A stretch of 64,000 nucleotides of DNA from Acetonema longum DSM 6540 (GCF_000219125.1 NZ_AFGF01000056.1:41612-105611), one strand, 5' to 3'; shown: positions 6,692 through 16,151, counted from the stretch's first letter. Notes: a model not told the origin generated them from the sequence alone. Program-made: numbers and translations.

Positions 6692-8155
6692 ATGGCCAAG
6701 AGAATCATTACGAATATCTCGCCGGATGAAACCCGCATGGCTGTACTGGAAGACGGCGAACTAATCGACGTCTCCATTGAGAGAAATCAAAGCGGACATA
6801 TTGTCGGCAATATTTACAAAGGCAAGATCAAAAATGTCCTGCCGGGGATGCAGGCGGCTTTTATCGATATCGGTATCGATAAAAACGCTTTTTTGTACGT
6901 GGGCGATATTTTCCCCTACGTTCCGTCACGGGCAACGCCTAAGGACAAGATCCTGACTGTAGGACAGGATATTCTGGTACAGATTGTCAAGGACGCCTTT
7001 GGCGCCAAAGGGCCTCGAGCCACAACCCACCTGACTCTGCCCGGCCGTTATGTGGTTTTGATGCCCACGGTAGATTACATCGGCATTTCCCGGCGAATTG
7101 CCGCCAATGGCGAACGGGAACGCCTGCGGGAACTGGCGGAAAAAGTCCGTCCCGCCGGCATGGGTGTGATTATCCGGACTGTGGCGGAGGGGAAAACCGA
7201 GGAAGACCTGATCAAGGATATAGAATACCTGCACAATTTGTGGCAGTCTCTCACCGTCCGTTCCAAGCGTTCCAAAGCACCCTGCGTCCTGTACCGGGAC
7301 GTGGACCTGGTGATTCGCATCGTCCGGGACTATTTTTCAGCCGATGTGGAAGAGTTCATTGTCGATCATCAGGAAGCCCACACACGGGTATTGGATTTAT
7401 TGGCCCATCATTCCCCGGAATTGGCCACCCGGACCAAACTATATCAGGGAGATGACATTTTTAGTTTTTACGGGCTGGAAAGTGAAATGAAGAAACTGGA
7501 GGAACGCCAGATAGAGCTTCATTGCGGCGGCTACATTATCATTGACCGGACCGAAGCACTGACTGTGGTGGATGTAAATACCGGCAAATTTATCGGCCGG
7601 ACCAATCTGGAGGATACGGTATTCCGCACCAATCTGGAAGCCGCAGCCGAAATCGCCAGACAGATCCGCCTGCGGGATATTGGCGGCATTATTATCATTG
7701 ACTTCATCGATATGGAGTCAACTGAACATCAGAAGGCGGTTCTCGACGCGCTGACGGAAAAATTGAAGCAAGATCGTACCAAAAGCAATGTGGTTGGCAT
7801 TACCGGCCTGGGACTGGTGGAGATGACCCGTAAAAAATCCCGTCAAAGCCTGGATGCCGTGCTATTCTCCGACTGTCCCTGCTGTGAAGGCCGCGGCAAA
7901 GTAAAATCGCCAGCTACGGTTGCCATCAACGTACGGCGGCAACTGCGGCGACTGGCAGGCAGCGGCCGCTCTGGCGACAAACTGATTATCCAGGTGCATC
8001 CCCAGGTCGCTGAGGTTTTTCTGCAAAAGGGAGAACTGGAGCGTCTCAATCAGGAAATGGCCCGGACCATATCGGTGGAGCCGGTTCCGGCTATGCATCC
8101 GGAAGCTTTCTCTATTTTGCAGGATCAAAATCAATCAATAAAGGGAAGTACATAA
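6692..8155 (+). CDS. rng: Ribonuclease E/G family endoribonuclease
   Basis: A 487-residue RNase E/G. The S1 RNA-binding domain spans about residues 36-120. The catalytic DNase-I-like domain holds the two metal-binding aspartates in TVVDVNTGKF and IIIDFIDM, and the CPCC zinc-link is near residue 395. There is no long C-terminal scaffold, so it is RNase G-like and probably acts in rRNA maturation and mRNA decay. The start ATG has AGGAGG at 6680-6685. In many relatives rng directly precedes rplU; here about 7 kb separates them. A perfect hairpin ends the transcript. Confidence 0.95.
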   Translation: MAKRIITNISPDETRMAVLEDGELIDVSIERNQSGHIVGNIYKGKIKNVLPGMQAAFIDIGIDKNAFLYVGDIFPYVPSRATPKDKILTVGQDILVQIVKDAFGAKGPRATTHLTLPGRYVVLMPTVDYIGISRRIAANGERERLRELAEKVRPAGMGVIIRTVAEGKTEEDLIKDIEYLHNLWQSLTVRSKRSKAPCVLYRDVDLVIRIVRDYFSADVEEFIVDHQEAHTRVLDLLAHHSPELATRTKLYQGDDIFSFYGLESEMKKLEERQIELHCGGYIIIDRTEALTVVDVNTGKFIGRTNLEDTVFRTNLEAAAEIARQIRLRDIGGIIIIDFIDMESTEHQKAVLDALTEKLKQDRTKSNVVGITGLGLVEMTRKKSRQSLDAVLFSDCPCCEGRGKVKSPATVAINVRRQLRRLAGSGRSGDKLIIQVHPQVAEVFLQKGELERLNQEMARTISVEPVPAMHPEAFSILQDQNQSIKGST

Positions 8156-8164
8156 ATGACTCAG

Positions 8165-8207
8165 AATCAGTCAGGCCCATCCATAAAACGGATGGGCCTG
8201 ACTGATT
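8165..8207. terminator. Bidirectional hairpin between rng and the EVE gene
   Basis: An 18-bp perfect stem (8165-8182 with 8190-8207) and a 7-base loop sit between two convergent genes. There is little T tract on either side. Confidence 0.7.
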
Positions 8208-8613
8208 AATGTTCGGATAATTTCTGAACGAGGCGCCAATGATTTTCTGAAACAGGCATGACGGATAAACGGGATTGGCGGACCAGCTCCCAGTCGGCAA
8301 AATCAGGCGTAGCTTTAATCTCCCGCAGCGTGATAGGACGTTTTAAGCGATAACGTGGTATAACATCCACAGTGAAAAAGCGAGAATCAGAGCTCGTTGG
8401 ATCAGGATAGGGTTCGGAGCTTGTTTCTGCTACCCCGACAATCGCTTTTTCTTTCCCTGAATGATAGATATAGATGAGGTCGCCAGGCTTCATGCTTCTA
8501 ATATGCTTAGCAGCCGTAAAATTGCGTACCCCATCCCACATATCCTTTTTCAAACGCTCCAGATCATCGTAACTAAAGGTCGTAGGCTCTGTTTTTGCCA
8601 GCCAAAAGGCCAT
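8206..8613 (-). CDS. EVE domain protein (modified-base-binding fold)
   Basis: A 135-residue single-domain EVE protein, recognised from the opening MAFWLAKTEPTTFSYDDL, the W-D-GVRN motif and the HSGKEKAIVGVAE block. EVE domains are PUA-like and several bind modified cytosine; stand-alone members such as THYN1 relatives have no assigned bacterial role. The start has AGGTG upstream. The gene stands alone, convergent to rng, so context gives no pathway. Confidence 0.9.
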   Translation of the reverse strand: MAFWLAKTEPTTFSYDDLERLKKDMWDGVRNFTAAKHIRSMKPGDLIYIYHSGKEKAIVGVAETSSEPYPDPTSSDSRFFTVDVIPRYRLKRPITLREIKATPDFADWELVRQSRLSVMPVSENHWRLVQKLSEH

Positions 8614-8969
8614 AAAATTGCACCTCCGTTATGAGTAGGTTATTAAAAAAGAACCTTTTCGCCTTAATAGGATGAGGAGGTTCTTAATTCTTTATGTAGC
8701 CAAACCGATGAACAGATATCGATTCGAACAACACGAGGTTGGAAAGCAAAGAAATAACGCAAAAAGATAAGATTAGATGAAATAGTTGTAAGAAAATGAG
8801 CTTTTTTGGCATATTCTCTTTATATTTTTCGTCATATCGAATATAATAAGGACAATCAGGGAGGACGCAATAAGAATTAGTCAGTCTTTCTACAGTGTAA
8901 GTGGTTGTACAAGCGTGCCCCGGAAGAATCCTTTTCGAGTTTACAAAATGTGTAAAAGGAGGTTGGGTA
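8614..8969. other. Intergenic region with weak hairpin and AT-rich promoter zone
   Basis: There is no credible gene. AAGAACC (8649-8655) can pair with GGTTCTT (8679-8685). TATAAT at 8842-8847, with a poor TTTATA about 17 bases upstream, is the best promoter candidate for the SPFH gene. A minus-strand reading frame here has no ribosome-binding site and looks spurious. Confidence 0.4.
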
Positions 8970-9809
8970 ATGGATCTGGATAATGTTGTTAAAATGAAAT
9001 TTGATTCTGGAGGCAAAGCGCCTAGAGTGTTAGTGCCCCTTGTAGCAGGATTGATTCTATTTTTTGTTGCTTTTAATTCTATCGTTATTATTCAAGCCGG
9101 TACACGGGGAATCGTACTCCAGCTAGGTGCAGTGCAGCCCCTTGTCTTACATGAAGGATTTCATTTTAAAATTCCATTCGTTCAACAAATTATTCCCATT
9201 GATGTGCGAGTGGGTAAAGCTCAGTCAGATCAGACTGCTTCTTCTAAGGACTTACAAACTGTTAATACAACGGTTGCTGTTAACTTTCATTTAGTTCCGG
9301 AGGAAGTCAACAAGCTTTATCAAAATGTCGGCTTAGCCTATGAGGATCGGATTGTAGCTCCTGCGATTGGAGAAGCCGTTAAAGCGGTTACGGCGCAATA
9401 TACGGCTGAAGAACTGATTTCCAAACGTTCAGAAGTTAGTGCCAAGGTCAAGGAAACCCTTGCTGCCAAGCTTTCAACTTACTTTATGGCGCTTGATGAA
9501 ATTAACATTACGGAGTTCAAGTTCAGCGCAGAATATAATAACGCTATTGAACAAAAGCAAATCGCTGAGCAAAATGCTTTAAAAGCCAGACTTGACCTGC
9601 AGCGTATCGAGGTTGAGGCACAGCAAGCAATTGAGCGGGCTAAAGCTGAGGCTGAATCCCTGCGTCTTCAAAAGCAAGAAGTTACTCCAGAATTAATTGA
9701 ATTAAGGAAAATTGAAGCTCAAATGAAAGCTATTGAGAAATGGGACGGTAAACTTCCAACTGTAACTGGTGGAGCGAATCCGTTCATTGATATAAACAAG
9801 ATGAAATAG
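8970..9809 (+). CDS. SPFH/prohibitin-family membrane protein
   Basis: A 279-residue prohibitin-like protein. The start ATG has AAAGGAGG at 8955-8962. One transmembrane helix (about residues 18-40) is followed by the SPFH/band 7 domain, starting IVIIQAGTRGIVLQLGAVQP and running to about residue 200. A charged coiled coil rich in Ala/Glu/Lys (about 195-260) follows. Such proteins form ring or cage assemblies on the membrane and often modulate FtsH-type proteases. No NfeD partner is adjacent, and the gene is monocistronic. Membership is clear; the client is unknown. Confidence 0.9.
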   Translation: MDLDNVVKMKFDSGGKAPRVLVPLVAGLILFFVAFNSIVIIQAGTRGIVLQLGAVQPLVLHEGFHFKIPFVQQIIPIDVRVGKAQSDQTASSKDLQTVNTTVAVNFHLVPEEVNKLYQNVGLAYEDRIVAPAIGEAVKAVTAQYTAEELISKRSEVSAKVKETLAAKLSTYFMALDEINITEFKFSAEYNNAIEQKQIAEQNALKARLDLQRIEVEAQQAIERAKAEAESLRLQKQEVTPELIELRKIEAQMKAIEKWDGKLPTVTGGANPFIDINKMK

Positions 9810-9931
9810 ATCATTTAAACTAAGAGGAGATCATAAAAATGCGATTGTGTGGATATTGACGTAAAGAACCGTCGCCATGATTGCGTGCATAGATCTAACA
9901 ATAATCATCATATAGAGGCTTTTAGTGTTTA

Positions 9932-9983
9932 ATTAGCCGAAGTGCCTGCAAATGTGTAAAAACTTGCAGGCACTTCGGCTAAT
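9932..9983. terminator. Strong bidirectional terminator between SPFH gene and ABC permease
   Basis: A perfect 20-bp stem (9932-9951 with 9964-9983) has a 12-base loop. It lies between convergent genes. The preceding stretch from 9810 holds only a six-codon frame behind AGAGGAGA at about 9824, perhaps a decayed gene. Confidence 0.8.
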
Positions 9984-10025
9984 CTTATGGTTTGTTTTTA
10001 TTTTTCAACGGCCTCAAAAGAGTCG

Positions 10026-11141
10026 TTATTCTTCCTGAAGCGTCTTCTTTTTTGCCTTCATATACTTATGCCAGGCATGCAGCAGCAGTGACATGCCGAT
10101 GACGCCATAGGCGATAAACACGCGGAAAAATTCGCCGATTTGCGCGTCGCCGAACAGGTTGTTGCCGGCCTGGGGGGAGACGATGAACAGGGTGTGGAAC
10201 AAGGCCGTGCCGATGATGGCATCGCCGATGGTCGCCTTGGTGACGGTGGCGCCACCGATCAGCAGTGCGGCAATCGAAAACATGCCGACCTGTTCGTGGC
10301 TGGCGTAAGTATTCAGGGTGCCGATGTTCTGCAAAAAGATGATTTGCCCCCAGGCCGCCAGCACGGTGGAAATGGTGATGGCGATGATCCTGATTTTATT
10401 GGTAGGGATGCCGGCGACCTGGGCAATATTGAGGTCCTGCCCCAGGGACCGGAACTCCTGGCCGAGCTTGGTGGTGACGATGAAACGGGTGAACCAGCAC
10501 AGCAGACCGATGGCCAGGAACGTGACAATCGGTATTTCCAGGCCCATGATATTGATGTAGAGCATCCGGTCAAGAGCGTATTGCACGAATTTTAGATCGA
10601 GAGCATTTTTCAGACCTACGCCGCCTTTTAAGATGATTTCCGGGTTATAGACAGGGATCAGCGTGCCCATGAACAGCAGAAATACCAATTGATACAGGCC
10701 GTTGGCGAAGAAACCCAGGATCATGCTGGTAATCATTTCCCGGCCTTTGGTTTTGTTTAGAGTAATCCCGGTGAGGTAGCCGAACAGCAGGGCAAAGGGA
10801 GTGGAAACCAGCACGGCGGCGAGAAAGCCGCCAAAGCCGCCTAAATCCCACACTTTGACGGCGATAAGGCCGATTTGTCCCGCCATGGCGCCGATGACCA
10901 GCGCAAAATTGAGGCCCATGCCGGCCAGAACCGGAATGATCAGGGACAATACCATAAATAAATTTCTCGACAGCCGGGTGATTAGCTCATTGACCACAAA
11001 TACCGGCGGTAGCTCCGAAGCGATGACGGCAGCGATGCATAAGACGAGGAAAAACAAGGGTACGGGATGGCTGGTGAAAAATTTGCGCAGCCTGCTTTTC
11101 AGCATCAGGTTGCCCTGGTTAGTTGCAATGCCTGTATTCAT
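10026..11141 (-). CDS. ABC transporter permease (BMP/nucleoside-type), second subunit
   Basis: A 371-residue inner-membrane permease of the BPD_transp_2 family with about ten transmembrane segments. The conserved cytoplasmic loop GQEFRSLGQDLNIAQVAGIP matches the EAA-like coupling loop of RbsC/YufQ-type permeases. It overlaps the upstream permease by four bases (ATGA) and has GGAGG before the start. It forms a heterodimer with the product of 11138-12184 and is energised by the double-ATPase protein of 12187-13791. The substrate is not shown by the sequence; related systems import nucleosides, sugars or autoinducer-2. Confidence 0.88.
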   Translation of the reverse strand: MNTGIATNQGNLMLKSRLRKFFTSHPVPLFFLVLCIAAVIASELPPVFVVNELITRLSRNLFMVLSLIIPVLAGMGLNFALVIGAMAGQIGLIAVKVWDLGGFGGFLAAVLVSTPFALLFGYLTGITLNKTKGREMITSMILGFFANGLYQLVFLLFMGTLIPVYNPEIILKGGVGLKNALDLKFVQYALDRMLYINIMGLEIPIVTFLAIGLLCWFTRFIVTTKLGQEFRSLGQDLNIAQVAGIPTNKIRIIAITISTVLAAWGQIIFLQNIGTLNTYASHEQVGMFSIAALLIGGATVTKATIGDAIIGTALFHTLFIVSPQAGNNLFGDAQIGEFFRVFIAYGVIGMSLLLHAWHKYMKAKKKTLQEE

Positions 11142-12184
11142 GCCTGGCTACCTCCCGCTTTGGTCAGTGCGTATAAGATTACGCCATTGCTGACAATGAT
11201 CCGAACGACTTCCGACAGATTGCCCACCGGCATCAGCTCATTGATGACCGGCAGCGAGATGGTCAGGAGCGCTTGAAACAGGATCGTGCCGGAGATGACA
11301 TGGCTGATGGTGGCTTTTCGCGCGCTGGCGCCGCCGATGAGAATAGCGGCGGTGGCGGCAAAGGGCATCATCAGGGGCGCCTGGTATAATTGCAAAAAAC
11401 CGAAACTTTGGGCATACACCAAAATGCCGATTCCGCCGAGAACGGTGGAAATCACTGTGCCAATGATGCGCTGCCGGTTTACATTGATGCCGGAAGCTGC
11501 GGCAAAGCGGGGATTGTCACCGGCAGCCATCATTGCCATGCCGGTCTTGGATTTCATAAACAAATAGACCAACAGGCAGCAGCCGCCAAAGAATAGCAGC
11601 GCACCGGTGGGGATTTTCGCGCCGAATATCGTTACGGACAGAAAATCATCCAGCACCTTGGCGTAACGGCTGGTAAGGGCAATGGTCGTCCTTAAACCGG
11701 AGCCGCCAATGGCCCAGATCATTTCCGGACTCTTAAACGGGATCAGCAGCCAGCCGATCGACATAAGGGAAACAATGGAAAATCCGAGGTAGGTGCCGAC
11801 CGTCATCTCATCTCCCTTAACCCGGTTCAGCAGCCAGCCATAGCAATATCCCACTGCTACGGAAAAAGGAATGGAGATGATGACCGCCCAGAAAAAAGCT
11901 GACGCTCCTCTGAGATCAAGCTCAATGCTGATGCAGCCGGCTAAGAGCCCGGAGATGATGCCCAGGGACAAGCCGAAGTTCAGTCCGGCGCCGGAGACAA
12001 TGCTCGGCGCCATGGCCAGCACCAACACTCCGTTCATGCCGATGCGCACCAGCGAATCCCCCACCATGGCCGCCACATCCTGCTTAAGTATAAATGCCAG
12101 GACGATGAGCATTGACAAAAAAATGACAATACATACTTTGGGGAAACCATATTTTTCCGTTAATTGCTGCCATAATGCCTGCAT
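11138..12184 (-). CDS. ABC transporter permease (BMP/nucleoside-type), first subunit
   Basis: A 348-residue BPD_transp_2 permease, paralogous to its downstream neighbour. The coupling-loop sequence AAGDNPRFAAASGINVNRQR is well preserved. It begins two bases after the ATPase stop, with the GGAGG lying inside the end of the ATPase gene, so translation is likely coupled. The order binding protein, ATPase, permease, permease is that of the B. subtilis yufNOPQ (nupNOPQ) operon. Confidence 0.88.
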   Translation of the reverse strand: MQALWQQLTEKYGFPKVCIVIFLSMLIVLAFILKQDVAAMVGDSLVRIGMNGVLVLAMAPSIVSGAGLNFGLSLGIISGLLAGCISIELDLRGASAFFWAVIISIPFSVAVGYCYGWLLNRVKGDEMTVGTYLGFSIVSLMSIGWLLIPFKSPEMIWAIGGSGLRTTIALTSRYAKVLDDFLSVTIFGAKIPTGALLFFGGCCLLVYLFMKSKTGMAMMAAGDNPRFAAASGINVNRQRIIGTVISTVLGGIGILVYAQSFGFLQLYQAPLMMPFAATAAILIGGASARKATISHVISGTILFQALLTISLPVINELMPVGNLSEVVRIIVSNGVILYALTKAGGSQA

Positions 12185-12186
12185 GT

Positions 12187-13791
12187 CTATACGGCCTCCC
12201 TGCGTGCTTTATATTTGCCGGCCATTGCCAATCCATAGTCGACATCGGCCGCCGTTGGGCTCAGGGTAGCTTCTACCTGCCCTTCATACACAATGGCGAT
12301 CCGGTCGCAGATGGCCCTGAGCTCGCTCAGTTCACTGGATGTTACCACAATGGTCATACCGAGCTCGCGATTGAGTTTGAGTAAAAGGTCCAGCACCAGC
12401 TTTTTGGCGCCGATATCAATGCCGCGGGTGGGTTCCGACACGAACAAGATTTCCGGTTCCAGCGTCAACGCCCTGGCGATGCAGACCTTTTGCTGGTTGC
12501 CGCCGCTTAGACGTCGCGTAATTTGGGTTGAACCGGTGCAGCGGATGTCAAGGTCCTTGATCATATTTAATGCATGGGTACGGATTGCTTGGGCATCCGC
12601 CATCTGCACTTTGCCGATGCCCAGGAAGGGTTTCAAGAATTTTTCCCGCACCTGCATGCTGGTTATGGCAATGTTCAGTTCGATGGAATTATCCAGCAGC
12701 AAGCCTATCCCCCGCCGATCCTCCGATACAAATGCCAGCTTACGGCTGATGGCCTGCCGGGGGTTATTGAGGGCGATTTTTTCCCCATGGATACATACTT
12801 CCCCTTCCGCCGGGTATAGTCCCATCACACCGTTAGCAACGCCGATTTTGCCTTGGCCGGCCAGACCGCCGATACCCAGGATCTCTCCTTTTTGGACCTC
12901 CAGGCTGATATCTTTGACCATTTCGCCAGGCATGTTCACTCGCAGATTGCGGATCGACAGAGCCGTTTCCCCGGCTGCTTTTTCCTCTGCCACATTGATC
13001 TTCAGCCGCTCAATCTGACGGCCGACCATCATTTCTGCTATTTTTTCCAGGGTCGCTTCAGCCTTCGCCATAGCGCCCACCTTTTCTCCGTCCCGCAGCA
13101 CGGTGATCTGATCTGCCACCGCCAATACCTCGTCCAGTCGGTGGGTGATGAACAGGATGGCCACTCCTTTAGCCGTCAGTTTTTTCATCACCGCCAGCAG
13201 GGTACTGGCTTCACTTTCCGTTAGCACCGCTGTCGGCTCGTCAAATACCAGCAGTTTCAGGTTTTCTTTGTCAATCTCCCGGGCAATTTCAACAAATTGC
13301 ATGTACCCCACCGGCAGACCGGCGATGGGCAGCCATTCATCCACATTCATGCCCAGCACGTCCAGTGCTTTTTTTGCATCTTGCCGCATGGTTGCAAAGT
13401 CCAGTGACTTGAACCCATCGCCGCCGATTTTGCTGAAGGCGTTGGGCTTGGTGATTTCCCGGTTGAGCTTGATATTTTCCGTAATTGTAAAACCCGGCAG
13501 CAGCATAAATTCCTGGTGAACCATGCCGATACCTAAGTCAAGAGCATCCTTGGGCGACTGGATCAGGACCGGCTCCCCGTTAAACAATATTTCGCCCTTG
13601 ATGCCGCCCGTGTTGTAAATAACCGGCATACCGAACAGGATATTCATCAGTGTGGATTTTCCCGCCCCGTTTTCGCCGACGATGGCGTGGATTTCCCCTG
13701 GTTTGAGCGTTAAAGAGACTCCTTTTAAGACCCGGTTGCCGAAGTATTCTTTTTCAATGCTACGCATTTCCAGTAAGTTGCTCGCGTCCAT
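12187..13791 (-). CDS. ABC transporter tandem ATPase (sugar/nucleoside type)
   Basis: A 534-residue protein of two fused ABC domains. The first has Walker A GENGAGKST and a divergent signature region; the second has LSGGNQQK and the EPTRGID Walker B region. This layout is that of YufO/RbsA. The start is set at 13791 because AGGAGG lies just upstream; an ATG nine codons earlier lacks a site. A hairpin between the binding-protein gene and this one may lower its expression relative to the binding protein. Confidence 0.9.
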   Translation of the reverse strand: MDASNLLEMRSIEKEYFGNRVLKGVSLTLKPGEIHAIVGENGAGKSTLMNILFGMPVIYNTGGIKGEILFNGEPVLIQSPKDALDLGIGMVHQEFMLLPGFTITENIKLNREITKPNAFSKIGGDGFKSLDFATMRQDAKKALDVLGMNVDEWLPIAGLPVGYMQFVEIAREIDKENLKLLVFDEPTAVLTESEASTLLAVMKKLTAKGVAILFITHRLDEVLAVADQITVLRDGEKVGAMAKAEATLEKIAEMMVGRQIERLKINVAEEKAAGETALSIRNLRVNMPGEMVKDISLEVQKGEILGIGGLAGQGKIGVANGVMGLYPAEGEVCIHGEKIALNNPRQAISRKLAFVSEDRRGIGLLLDNSIELNIAITSMQVREKFLKPFLGIGKVQMADAQAIRTHALNMIKDLDIRCTGSTQITRRLSGGNQQKVCIARALTLEPEILFVSEPTRGIDIGAKKLVLDLLLKLNRELGMTIVVTSSELSELRAICDRIAIVYEGQVEATLSPTAADVDYGLAMAGKYKARREAV

Positions 13792-13879
13792 TGCTTTCCT
13801 CCCGGTGGACGGCTGCATGCAGCCGCGCTAGATTGTGTGTATCTTTAGCATGTAGTCTGCTTATGATAATGGATATGGG

Positions 13880-13913
13880 AAAGGTTGCTACTACGGTACC
13901 AGTAGCAACCTTT
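13880..13913. terminator. Hairpin between binding-protein and ATPase genes
   Basis: A perfect 13-bp stem (13880-13892 with 13901-13913) and an 8-base loop ending in TTT within the stem. Its location after the solute-binding gene of a minus-strand ABC operon suggests partial termination or 3'-end stabilisation, a common way to overproduce the binding protein. Confidence 0.6.
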
Positions 13914-13949
13914 CTGATTTACCCTGCAGGGCGTTCATCCGTTAGACTA

Positions 13950-15101
13950 TTAAAACGTGATATAATCGGAAAGAACCATGTAGAAGTTGTCGAATTTTAC
14001 TTCTTTGCCGGTTTTATCGGTACCAGCGTAAGTCTGGTACTGGACTTTCTTGCCGTTTGCAGCCTCCGACAGTTTTTGGGCTAGGGCCTCTTGATCATTT
14101 TTGCTCTTGATCTTGCCTTCTGCCCAATCTTTGGCGTATTCCACGCCTGCTTCGACAAACATCATGTTGACCGGTACCGGCCAGGTGGCGAATTTTCCAG
14201 TGCCGTTCTTAGCCGCGACTTTCGTTTTGATTTGCTCTACGACATAGTTGATGTCGCCAGCTTTTTCCGGGGGAATTTCGATCCCCAGGGCGCCCGGATA
14301 GCCGTGGAAGGGACTCGGGCAGCATTGCTGCGCGAGAATCGCACCGTTGTCCAGAGTCGCTTTGATCAGCGGCTCCTGCATAGCGCAGTTGGTGCTGAAG
14401 AAGTTGGTTTCTTTACCATACTGGTTTACTTTACGAGGCACATCCTCAAGGATAAATTGCTGAGCGCCGGGTACGCCGGCATCTCCCAGCGGATCGGGAG
14501 CAGTGGCGTCAATAAATTTCAATCCGAGTTTTTCTGATTCCTCTCTCATAATTTCGCGGCGCTGAGCCAGCAGAGGATAGGACATATGCCGGGGGAAGGA
14601 ATAGTGAACCAAGGTTTTTGCGCCCATTTTCTTGGCTTGAGCGGGGATGGTCTTGCCCATCGTCAGTTCATCCGCCTGCAGGACAATATCCGACTTCTTA
14701 GCGATCATATCCGGATCTTCGCCCGGTACGCCGCTGATCAGCAGTATGTCGGGCCGTTTTTCTCTGACCTTTTCAAAGCCAGCGGCGGCGCCGGGTACAG
14801 CCTGTACCATGACGATAGCCTTGACATCAGGGTCGGCAGCAAACGCCAGCAGGTTGGAGATGGTAGTTTCCTGTTCTTTCATGAAGTTATCAGGATAGGT
14901 CTTGAACAGGATCACATCTTTGCCGTACTTCTTAACCATTTTTTCCGCTGCCCGGTATTCTTCCTCGCCCTGGGCGACAGTACCGGTGATGACGCCGATT
15001 TTGATTTTTTTCTTGGCATCAGTGGTTGAGGTGGACTGGCCGCAACCGACCACGCTTATCAGCACGATCGCTGCCAGCAGCATTGCTAACCATTTTTTCA
15101 A
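13950..15101 (-). CDS. DUF3798 solute-binding lipoprotein of the ABC importer
   Basis: A 383-residue secreted lipoprotein. I start it at TTG 15101 because AGGAGGGG lies seven bases upstream and translation then begins directly with a signal peptide (MKKWLAMLLAAIVLISVVGC) whose lipobox is VVGC. An ATG 27 codons upstream would place a charged extension before the signal and has no clear site. The mature part (IKIGVITGTVAQGEEEYRAA and onward) resembles periplasmic binding folds and matches DUF3798. Because it leads an operon with BMP-type permeases, I infer it is the substrate receptor; the ligand is unknown. Confidence 0.8.
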   Translation of the reverse strand: MKKWLAMLLAAIVLISVVGCGQSTSTTDAKKKIKIGVITGTVAQGEEEYRAAEKMVKKYGKDVILFKTYPDNFMKEQETTISNLLAFAADPDVKAIVMVQAVPGAAAGFEKVREKRPDILLISGVPGEDPDMIAKKSDIVLQADELTMGKTIPAQAKKMGAKTLVHYSFPRHMSYPLLAQRREIMREESEKLGLKFIDATAPDPLGDAGVPGAQQFILEDVPRKVNQYGKETNFFSTNCAMQEPLIKATLDNGAILAQQCCPSPFHGYPGALGIEIPPEKAGDINYVVEQIKTKVAAKNGTGKFATWPVPVNMMFVEAGVEYAKDWAEGKIKSKNDQEALAQKLSEAANGKKVQYQTYAGTDKTGKEVKFDNFYMVLSDYITF

Positions 15102-15336
15102 ACTTGAACCCCTCCTTATAAAATTATCTTTTCTATTTCGACTAAAATCAGAATAATCCTTTTCTTTATTTTTTTTCATCAACTGCTGCAGGATAAGTCA
15201 TAAGGCAGTGGGACTTACATGCATAAATATCCATTAAAACAGTACAATATTCGACCTATCCCGTCAACACATTATTTAAAAAGCACGCGCTGCGAAAATG
15301 TTCCGGTTAGTGTATATGTAATGAGGATTGCTAATA

Positions 15337-15365
15337 TTGACATCCGCCTTTTTATATGCTACCAT
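15337..15365 (+). promoter_or_regulatory. Sigma-A promoter of the rplU operon
   Basis: TTGACA (15337-15342), a 17-base spacer and TACCAT (15360-15365) lie just before the structured rplU leader. Confidence 0.6.
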
Positions 15366-15371
15366 TTAATT

Positions 15372-15472
15372 CTGCAGGCGTATGCGCGCCTGCGCGCCCA
15401 GCCGCTCGGAGAGGCTGTAAAACCGGTGACGGTGCCGTATCCGGCGAGACTTGACCAGGGGAGGTGTACCAG
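15372..15472 (+). ncRNA. Ribosomal protein L21 leader-like structured 5' UTR
   Basis: The leader holds a strong hairpin, GCAGGCG (15374-15380) with CGCCTGC (15387-15393). A second small AGCC/GGCT hairpin and a CCGG-paired segment precede the GGGGAGG of rplU. Firmicutes rplU genes commonly carry an autoregulatory L21 leader in this place. I assign it by position and hairpin arrangement and did not match it to a covariance model. Confidence 0.5.
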
Positions 15473-15473
15473 A

Positions 15474-15785
15474 ATGTATGCAATTATTCAAACCGGTGGC
15501 AAGCAGTATCGGGTAAGTGAAGGCGACGTTATTTCAGTGGAGAAGCTGGATGCTGCCGCAGGGGAGGCTGTTTCCTTCGATCAGGTGCTGACAGTTGTCA
15601 AAGACGACAGTGTCCAGGTCGGCAAACCCTATCTTGCATCGGCCAAAGTGACCGCTAAGGTTGTGGATCATGGCAAAGGCAAGAAAATTCTTGTCTTCAA
15701 GTATAAAGCCAAATCCAACTACCGCAGACGCCAAGGCCATCGTCAGCCGTTTACCAAAGTTGTTATCGAAAAAATCGAAGCGTAA
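15474..15785 (+). CDS. rplU: 50S ribosomal protein L21
   Basis: A 103-residue L21, recognised from [14 protein letters not shown] at the start and [19 protein letters not shown] near the end, the 23S rRNA-binding region. It has standard length. The start is fixed by GGGGAGGTG upstream. It is the first gene of the rplU-prp-rpmA group. Confidence 0.97.
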   Translation: MYAIIQTGGKQYRVSEGDVISVEKLDAAAGEAVSFDQVLTVVKDDSVQVGKPYLASAKVTAKVVDHGKGKKILVFKYKAKSNYRRRQGHRQPFTKVVIEKIEA

Positions 15786-15806
15786 GCTGTCTTTAGAACT
15801 AAGCCA

Positions 15807-16151
15807 ATGATTAAGATAACAATTACCCGTGATCAATCCGGTAACATTGTTACATTTTACGTAAAAGGACATGCTGGTATTGCTCCGCGAGGGCAAGACA
15901 TTGTCTGTGCCGGTGTTTCCGCTCTTGCTCAGGCGGCGCTTCTGGGGATAAAGGTTCATTTGAACCGGGATTTTCAGTGGCGAGTGGCTCATGGGGATAT
16001 AGAGATGAGATTAGCCGGCAAGCCAGACGCATTAACTAATGCGGTTTTGGAAACGATGGTGCTTGGCTTATTGGAAATTGTCAGGAACTATCCTAAAAAT
16101 ATCCGGATGATCGAAGCAAAATTGGATTTGGGAGGTGAACCAAATGTTTAA
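15807..16151 (+). CDS. prp: Ribosomal-processing cysteine protease Prp
   Basis: A 114-residue protease (YsxB family) that removes the N-terminal extension of L27. The catalytic pair is present at the same numbering as in Staphylococcus: His22 in GHAG and Cys34 in [10 protein letters not shown]. It lies between rplU and rpmA, and the L27 encoded downstream carries the matching cleavable extension, so the system is complete here. Confidence 0.95.
   Translation: MIKITITRDQSGNIVTFYVKGHAGIAPRGQDIVCAGVSALAQAALLGIKVHLNRDFQWRVAHGDIEMRLAGKPDALTNAVLETMVLGLLEIVRNYPKNIRMIEAKLDLGGEPNV

Noticed and set aside
8684..9016. A 110-codon minus-strand frame between the EVE and SPFH genes
   Set aside because: No ribosome-binding site, overlaps the SPFH start and promoter zone, and the sequence has no protein-like pattern.
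9840..9860. Six-codon frame with a good ribosome site after the SPFH gene
   Set aside because: Too short to support as a gene; may be a leftover of a deleted NfeD-like partner, but nothing confirms that.
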